27,699 bases of DNA from an uncultured Clostridium sp. (GTDB lineage Bacteria; Bacillota; Clostridia; TANB77; CAG-508), in assembly GCA_905213875.1 (NCBI GenBank), contig CAJMJN010000021.1:1-27699 (forward strand), written 5' to 3'. A program made the translations under genes and the position numbers. Positions 22,457 to 27,699 of this stretch are shown here, piece by piece. Every line of letters starts with the position of its first letter. Position 1 is the first letter of the stretch. The notes beneath the pieces were generated by a model, which saw only the letters and a list, made by a program, of their open reading frames with translations, was not told the origin of the DNA and ran no database searches.

Positions 22457-24268
22457 ATGGATAATAGAAAACAACACATTAGAAATTTTAGTATAATAGC
22501 ACATATAGACCACGGAAAATCAACACTTGCAGATAGAATGATAGAAATGACAGGAGTATTATCTAAAAGAGAAATGGAAAGCCAAGTATTAGATAATATG
22601 GAAATAGAAAAAGAAAGAGGAATAACTATCAAATCACAAGCTGTAAGAATGATATATAAAGCAAAAGATGGTCAGGAATATACATTTAATTTAATAGACA
22701 CACCGGGTCATGTGGATTTTAATTATGAAGTATCAAGAAGCTTAGCTGCATGTGATGGTGCAATTTTGGTAGTAGATAGTAGTCAAGGCGTTGAAGCACA
22801 AACACTTGCAAACGTATATTTAGCAATAGACAACAATTTGGAAATATTACCAGTATTAAATAAAGTAGATTTACCAAATGCTAGAGTAGATGAAGTAAAA
22901 AAAGAAATAGAAGACATAATAGGGATTCCTGCAGAAGATGCACCATGTATATCAGCTAAAACAGGATTAAATGTAGATGAGGTATTAGAACGAATAGTAA
23001 CAGATTTACCAGCACCAGAAGGTGATAATAATGCAAAAACTAAATGTCTTATTTTTGATTCGGTATATGATAATTATAAAGGTGCACTAATTTATGTTAG
23101 GGTTATAGATGGAAAAATCAAAGTTGGTGACGAAATTAAATTAATGGCGACAAATAAGGAATTCACTGTTGCAGAAGTTGGATATTTTGTACCAGGTTCA
23201 TATATGCCAACAAAAGAATTACAAGCAGGAGAAGTTGGATATATTGCAGCAAGTATAAAAAGATTATCAGACATTCATGTAGGAGACACTGTAACACTAA
23301 AAAATAATCCCTCAGAAGAACCATTAAAAGGTTACAAAAAAGTAACACCTATGGTATATTGTGGGTTATATCCTATGGATGGTAGTCAATATGAGGCTCT
23401 AAAAGAAGCGCTTGAAAAATTAGAATTAAATGATGCAGCACTTCAATATGAACCAGAAACTTCAGCAGCACTTGGTTTTGGATTTAGATGTGGATTTTTA
23501 GGATTGTTACATTTGGAAATAATAGAAGAAAGATTAGACAGAGAATTTGATTTAGGATTAATAACAACAGCACCATCAGTAATTTATAAAGTACATAAAA
23601 CAGATGGAGAAATAATTGAATTATATAATCCAGAAGATTTACCTAAATCTCAAGAAGTATCATATATAGAAGAACCATATGTAACAGCAAATATTTTAAC
23701 ACCAAGAGAATATGTCGGAAATATTATGGAACTATGCCAAAAAAGAAGAGGTATTTATATTGACATGAAATACCTAGACGAAAACAGAGTAACATTAATA
23801 TATGAAATGCCATTAAACGAAATTATATATGACTTTTTTGATAATTTAAAATCAAAAACAAAAGGATATGCTTCACTAGACTACGAATTTAAAGAATATA
23901 GAAAGTCAAGCTTGGTAAAACTAGACATATATATAAATGGAGAAATTGTAGATGCATTAAGTTTTATAGTACACCAAGATAGTGCATATGATAGAGGCAA
24001 AAAAATGGTAGAAAAATTAAAGACGGTAATACCTAGAAAACTATTTAAAATACCAATTCAAGCAGCAGTTGGAGGAAAAATAATTGCAAGAGAAACAATA
24101 TCAGCAATGAGAAAAGATGTACTTGCTAAATGCTATGGTGGGGATATTACTAGAAAGAAAAAATTGTTAGAAAAACAAAAAAGAGGTAAAAAGAAAATGC
24201 GTGAAATTGGAAATGTAGAAATACCTCAAGAAGCATTTTTATCTGTGTTAAAATTAGACGATGAATAA
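22457..24268 (+). CDS. lepA: Elongation factor 4 (LepA), ribosome-associated GTPase
   Basis: A translational GTPase that acts on stalled or assembling ribosomes. The length of 603 aa is exact for the family. G motifs are intact: AHIDHGKST (15-23), the RGITI switch I region, DTPGH, NKVD and a SAKTG G5. EF-G-like domains II and III follow (GDEIKLMATNKEFTVAEVG; CGLYPMDG), then the LepA C-terminal domain (RREYVGN-type PREYVGNIMELCQKRRG; KVDIYINGE-like KLDIYINGEIVDALSFI; CYGGDITRKKKLLEKQKRGK). A TGGAGG site precedes the ATG. rlmB follows after 20 nt. Confidence 0.97.
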   Translation: MDNRKQHIRNFSIIAHIDHGKSTLADRMIEMTGVLSKREMESQVLDNMEIEKERGITIKSQAVRMIYKAKDGQEYTFNLIDTPGHVDFNYEVSRSLAACDGAILVVDSSQGVEAQTLANVYLAIDNNLEILPVLNKVDLPNARVDEVKKEIEDIIGIPAEDAPCISAKTGLNVDEVLERIVTDLPAPEGDNNAKTKCLIFDSVYDNYKGALIYVRVIDGKIKVGDEIKLMATNKEFTVAEVGYFVPGSYMPTKELQAGEVGYIAASIKRLSDIHVGDTVTLKNNPSEEPLKGYKKVTPMVYCGLYPMDGSQYEALKEALEKLELNDAALQYEPETSAALGFGFRCGFLGLLHLEIIEERLDREFDLGLITTAPSVIYKVHKTDGEIIELYNPEDLPKSQEVSYIEEPYVTANILTPREYVGNIMELCQKRRGIYIDMKYLDENRVTLIYEMPLNEIIYDFFDNLKSKTKGYASLDYEFKEYRKSSLVKLDIYINGEIVDALSFIVHQDSAYDRGKKMVEKLKTVIPRKLFKIPIQAAVGGKIIARETISAMRKDVLAKCYGGDITRKKKLLEKQKRGKKKMREIGNVEIPQEAFLSVLKLDDE

Positions 24269-24288
24269 AAAGGAGAGAAAGCAATAAA

Positions 24289-25137
24289 ATGAAAGAAAAA
24301 AATAAAAAGAACAACAAATATTTAAAAGAAATAAAGACTAAACAAAAAACAAACAATTATGTAGCAGAAAAAAGAGAAAAGCCGGAATTTGATGATCAAG
24401 TAGAAGGAAGAAATGCGGTGTTGGAATTACTTGAAAGTGGAAAAGATATAAATAAAATATTTGTAGAAAAAGGCGAAAAACATGGTTCAATACATAAAAT
24501 AATAGCAATGGCAAAAGAAAGAAGAATCATAATAGTAGAAAAAGAAAAAAGACAAATGCAAGAAATGGCCCAAAATCAAAATTATCAAGGTGTAATTGCG
24601 ATAGTTCCACCTTTTGAATATTGTGAAATAGAAGATATTTTAGAGGAAGCAGAAAAAAGAAACGAAGATCCTTTTGTATTAATATTAGATGGAATAGAAG
24701 ATCCACATAATTTAGGGTCTATAATAAGAACTGCTGAAACATCTGGTGTTCATGGAATAATAATTCCTAAAAGAAGAGCTGCTGCAGTAAATAGTACTGT
24801 TGCCAAAACATCTGCAGGAGCAGTTGAATATATGAAAATAGCAAGAGTTACTAATATTTCTGATGCAATAGATAAACTAAAAAGAGCAGGATTATGGATA
24901 TGTGGAACTGACATAAATACAGAAAAATATTATTATAATCAAGATTTAACAGGACCAATAGGAATCGTAATTGGGAATGAAGGAAGCGGAATGAGTGAAA
25001 AGGTTAGAAAAAATTGCGATTTCCTTGTAAAAATTCCAATGAAAGGTAAAGTAACATCACTAAATGCATCTGTATCAACAGGAATAGTTATTTATGAAGC
25101 TTTAAAGCAAAGACTAAATAAAATGAAAGGAGAATAA
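24289..25137 (+). CDS. rlmB: 23S rRNA 2'-O-methyltransferase of the TrmH/SPOUT family (RlmB-like)
   Basis: Transfers a methyl group from S-adenosylmethionine to a ribose 2'-OH; RlmB modifies G2251 of 23S rRNA. A basic N-terminal tail (1-30, KEKNKKNNKYLKEIKTKQKT) precedes the substrate-binding domain starting VEGRNAVLELLESG. The SPOUT domain has motif 1 LDGIEDPHNLGSIIRTAE with its catalytic Asn and Arg, motif 2 IVIGNEGSGMSE, and motif 3 IPMKGKVTSLNASVSTGIVI, which form the trefoil knot. The 282-aa length is slightly longer than usual because of the tail. Other TrmH-type rRNA methylases are similar, so the target nucleotide is inferred. It lies between lepA (20 nt) and the next gene (5 nt). Confidence 0.92.
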   Translation: MKEKNKKNNKYLKEIKTKQKTNNYVAEKREKPEFDDQVEGRNAVLELLESGKDINKIFVEKGEKHGSIHKIIAMAKERRIIIVEKEKRQMQEMAQNQNYQGVIAIVPPFEYCEIEDILEEAEKRNEDPFVLILDGIEDPHNLGSIIRTAETSGVHGIIIPKRRAAAVNSTVAKTSAGAVEYMKIARVTNISDAIDKLKRAGLWICGTDINTEKYYYNQDLTGPIGIVIGNEGSGMSEKVRKNCDFLVKIPMKGKVTSLNASVSTGIVIYEALKQRLNKMKGE

Positions 25138-25141
25138 TAGT

Positions 25142-26932
25142 ATGATGACGAAAAAGAAAAGAAGATTATTATTGATCTCAATAATAATTTTAGTAGTTAT
25201 AATAATAATAGCAGCATTTACCATTATATATTTAAAAACAGATAAATTTAAATCAAATCAAACATTATTCTTTAAATATTTAGGGAAAAATATTGATACT
25301 ATAAGTCAATTGCAATCAATTCAGACTAATGAAGAAAATAATAATGCTTATAAATCAACGATTGAAGCTAAAATTAATTACACAACAAACTTAGGAAAAA
25401 CTTCAGAAGATACAAGTAACAGTATAAATCAGTTAAAATTAAAAATAGAAAGTCAAATAGATAAAAATAATCAATATGATTATAAAAAAATGCAATTGCA
25501 AAATGGAGAAAATGTAGAAACTACAATTGAATATTTACAAAATCAAAATGTAACAGGAATACGTTTTAGCGATTTGTTTGGACAATATATATCAGCTAAT
25601 AATACTGGTATAAGTGAGTTAATGGAAAAAATAGGATATAATAATGACGAATTGGCTACAATAATTAATCTTTTAAATATGAAAGAAAATTCATTAAATG
25701 AATTTAACTTTTCGGAAGAAGAATTAGAAACAATAAGGCAAACATATATAAAAATAATATCAGATAATGTTAGTTCTTCAAATTTTTCTAAGCAAAGCAA
25801 TATGTTAATAAAGATAAAGGATAAAAATTTTGCAGTAAATGCATATAGTCTAAATTTGACAAAAGAAGAATTAAATAATATTTATATAAAATTGTTAGAA
25901 CAAGTAAAACAAGATGAAAACATTTTAAATAAATTAGATAAAATACAAGAAAAGATATCAGCAATAAAGGAAAGTACAAATAGTGATACAAATATTAAGG
26001 AAAAATTTATAGAAAAAATAGAAAAAACAATTAAAGAGATCAATTCAAATAATATAGGAAGTGAAACAACAAAAATAATTGTTTATGAAAATAAAAAACA
26101 AACAGTTAGAACTGCGATCCAAACACCTGATTATGAAATAGATTTTGATTATACTAATTTGGATGGTGAACAATATGTAAATATCGAAAAATTAATAGAA
26201 GAAAAAAATGAGAAAAGTTTTACATTTGACAAAACGGATGAAAAATCAACAATAACAATAGAAAATAATAATAATGAAGAAAATCCAATAACAATTTCAT
26301 TTGGAAAAACAAATGGTATACAAAACAACAAACAAGTAAAAAAATACTTATTAAAATATGAAGATAAATCTCAAAGAGCAGAACTAAATGCTACTCAAGA
26401 AATAGATGAAACCATTAATGATGAAAAAGAAAACTTCACTACTGATAATGCAGTAAATTTATCAAATTTAAATGAAGAACAAGCAAAGCAAATACAAGAA
26501 AAAGTGAAAAGTGCTGTAAACGAAAAAAAAGAAAAAGTAAAAGAAAATATAAAAATAGATGATATAGTAAACATGCTAAAAAATATTGGAATAATGAAAG
26601 AAGATACTAAATTAAATTCTCAAGGGGCGACAGAAGCAGAAATAAATAGATATAATTCTAAATATGAAATACTACAAGGTGAAAAATTAGATGGTGAAAA
26701 AGTGATTACAATGATTGATACAATAAAGGATAATATTTCTGGAATTCAATTGGTATCTGGAGAAGAATTAAGATTAGTAATAAAAGAAAATGAAGGAAAT
26801 GAACAAGTAGTAGGCACATTAAAAACATACTTTGATAAAAATAAAGATAGACAATACAATGCCAAAGTTGAATATGATGAAAATAAGTTTGTAAAATACA
26901 TTAATTTAACAATCTTACCTAAAGAAGAATAG
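25142..26932 (+). CDS. Large membrane-anchored extracellular protein of unknown function
   Basis: A 596-residue protein I cannot assign. It has a basic N-terminus (MMTKKKRR) and one strong hydrophobic segment (~9-31), then a long soluble region rich in Asn, Glu, Lys, Thr and Ile. TLFFKYLGKNIDTISQL follows the anchor; ~60-240 looks mixed alpha/beta, ~240-300 is helical and coiled-coil-like (LDKIQEKISAIKESTNSDTN), ~300-400 is beta-rich, and a helical stretch (~440-480, EEQAKQIQEKVKSAVNEKKE) precedes a final beta region. No catalytic motif or lipobox is seen. It starts 5 nt after rlmB (two tandem ATGs, ribosome site AAAGGAG within the end of rlmB), so translation is coupled. Probably an envelope structural or substrate-binding protein. 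Confidence 0.8.
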   Translation: MMTKKKRRLLLISIIILVVIIIIAAFTIIYLKTDKFKSNQTLFFKYLGKNIDTISQLQSIQTNEENNNAYKSTIEAKINYTTNLGKTSEDTSNSINQLKLKIESQIDKNNQYDYKKMQLQNGENVETTIEYLQNQNVTGIRFSDLFGQYISANNTGISELMEKIGYNNDELATIINLLNMKENSLNEFNFSEEELETIRQTYIKIISDNVSSSNFSKQSNMLIKIKDKNFAVNAYSLNLTKEELNNIYIKLLEQVKQDENILNKLDKIQEKISAIKESTNSDTNIKEKFIEKIEKTIKEINSNNIGSETTKIIVYENKKQTVRTAIQTPDYEIDFDYTNLDGEQYVNIEKLIEEKNEKSFTFDKTDEKSTITIENNNNEENPITISFGKTNGIQNNKQVKKYLLKYEDKSQRAELNATQEIDETINDEKENFTTDNAVNLSNLNEEQAKQIQEKVKSAVNEKKEKVKENIKIDDIVNMLKNIGIMKEDTKLNSQGATEAEINRYNSKYEILQGEKLDGEKVITMIDTIKDNISGIQLVSGEELRLVIKENEGNEQVVGTLKTYFDKNKDRQYNAKVEYDENKFVKYINLTILPKEE

Positions 26933-26945
26933 AGCAAGAACAAAA

Positions 26946-26980
26946 AAAGACCTATAATAATTAATTTATTATAGGTCTTT
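26946..26980. terminator. Hairpin terminator before the rRNA operon
   Basis: The 15-bp perfect arms AAAGACCTATAATAA (26946-26960) and TTATTATAGGTCTTT (26966-26980) have a 5-nt loop. On the + strand only three Ts follow; on the - strand a run of seven Ts follows, so it is the stronger terminator for antisense transcription. Confidence 0.7.
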
Positions 26981-27087
26981 AAAAATAAAAAAGTATGATA
27001 TATGAAAAAAATATAGTCCTAAAACGGCTTAAAATAAGCGTTTAAAGAAAGAAACAAAAAAAATTGAAAAAAACTTCGAAAAAAGTG

Positions 27088-27116
27088 TTGACAAAGAATA
27101 AAACATAGAGTATAAT
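27088..27116 (+). promoter_or_regulatory. rRNA operon promoter (perfect consensus)
   Basis: TTGACA at 27088-27093, a 17-nt spacer and TATAAT at 27111-27116: all twelve positions match. Transcription would start near 27123, about 220 nt before the mature 16S 5' end. Confidence 0.92.
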
Positions 27117-27340
27117 AAAAATCGTTCCGCAGGGATGGAACAAAAGAACATTGAAAAGTAAACAATAAAATCCTTTAGAGAATAAACCTAAGCGGTACGA
27201 TTTCGAAAGAAATTAGTACTACAGAAATTCAAAAAAGATTTTTAAAAGTTTTTAGTAAAAAAGTAAGAAGCATTTAAAGAGCTTGAGAAAAACTTTAAGT
27301 TTGATTTATATAACTCGAAAGAGTAAAATATAGATACCAA
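27117..27340 (+). promoter_or_regulatory. rRNA leader with boxA-like motif and processing stems
   Basis: Most of the 409-nt gap between 26932 and 16S is this leader and its promoter. AAATCGTTCCG (27119-27129) pairs with CGGTACGATTT (27193-27203) with one mismatch, and competes with the local hairpin GTTCC/GGAAC (27124-27141). GAACATTGAAAAGTAAACAA (27146-27165) resembles the Firmicutes rRNA leader boxA region that recruits Nus antitermination factors. ACTC-GAAA-GAGT near 27313-27324 is a GNRA-loop hairpin near the 16S end, probably part of processing. Confidence 0.55.
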
Positions 27341-27699
27341 AAACAAGAGAGTTTGATCCTGGCTCAGGATAAACGCTGGCGGCGCACATAAGACATGCAA
27401 GTCGAACGGACTTAACCGAAAGTTTACTTTTGGAGCGGTTAGTGGCGGACTGGTGAGTAACACGTAAGCAACCTGCCTATCAGAGGGGAACAACAGTTAG
27501 AAATGACTGCTAATACCGCATATGCCTAAGTATCACATGGTACAATAGGGAAAGAAGCAATTCGCTGATAGATGGGCTTGCGTCTGATTAGATAGTTGGT
27601 GGGGTAACGGCCTACCAAGTCAACGATCAGTAGCCGGACTGAGAGGTTGAACGGCCACATTGGGACTGAGATACGGCCCAGACTCCTACGGGAGGCAGC
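27341..27699 (+). rRNA. 16S ribosomal RNA, 5' part (cut by window edge)
   Basis: The universal 27F site AGAGTTTGATCCTGGCTCAG is at 27348-27367, so the mature 5' end is near 27341. The V1-V2 region follows (GACATGCAAGTCGAACGGAC; GGCGGACTGGTGAGTAACAC), and the window ends inside the universal site ACTCCTACGGGAGGCAGC, near E. coli position 355. The sequence is full of intact conserved helices and reads as a functional Firmicutes gene. The 5' end is estimated to within a few nucleotides. It would be the most useful segment for classifying the organism. Confidence 0.97.

Noticed and set aside
27242..27493. 83-codon minus-strand ORF over the 16S rRNA start
   Set aside because: It overlaps the rRNA leader and conserved 16S sequence, has no ribosome site, and its composition follows the rRNA.
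1..27699. CRISPR array, insertion sequence, DGR reverse transcriptase or template repeat within the window
   Set aside because: I saw no regularly spaced direct repeats, transposase, reverse-transcriptase motifs, or second copy of the variable-region sequence on either strand.

Overview
The window is AT-rich, with almost every gene on the + strand, and carries Gram-positive sporulating-clostridial markers: spoVT, a class III (Firmicutes-type) fructose-1,6-bisphosphatase, a sortase, strong AGGAGG ribosome sites and near-consensus sigma-A promoters. It ends in the first ~360 nt of a 16S rRNA gene. I read it as an uncultured low-GC member of Clostridia; placing it further needs a 16S search.

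Layout. 1-3300: the 3' part of a probable P-loop NTPase gene, then fbp. 3300-4260: spoVT behind a sigma-G-like promoter, converging on a small XRE regulator, the only minus-strand gene. 4260-5840: a pilin-like surface protein whose C-terminal ~40 codons form a GC-rich patch of almost only NNC/NNT codons, the mark of a diversity-generating retroelement (DGR) variable region. 5840-8150: an unusually short alanyl-tRNA synthetase and a HIT protein. 8150-14080: sortase, ligA, a small ORF, a SanA/YdcF-like protein, folD and dprA. 14080-16040: an orphan small ORF, tRNA-Met(CAT) and tRNA-Tyr(GTA), a PD-(D/E)XK endonuclease-like ORF next to the tRNAs, and a four-helix membrane protein. 16040-19430: an accessory cluster of four exported TasA/camelysin-like or related surface proteins behind a perfect consensus promoter; the last one is split by a frameshift. 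19430-22400: HD-domain protein, secD and a shortened secF. 22400-26980: lepA, rlmB and a large membrane-anchored protein of unknown function. 26980-27699: strong rRNA promoter, structured leader and partial 16S rRNA.

How the genes relate. Most are housekeeping genes in short transcription units, each closed by a clear hairpin terminator and opened by its own TTGACA/TATAAT-type promoter. The surface-exposed genes (pilin-like protein, sortase, TasA-like cluster) are the accessory part. The strongest candidate for something unusual is the pilin-like protein with the DGR-type variable patch: the required reverse transcriptase and template repeat are not in this window and would have to act from elsewhere. 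Other points of interest are the alanyl-tRNA synthetase without its C-terminal domain, a degenerate SecF, the tRNA-adjacent nuclease, non-canonical starts for dprA and folD, and alternative RNA hairpins inside the surface-protein cluster.
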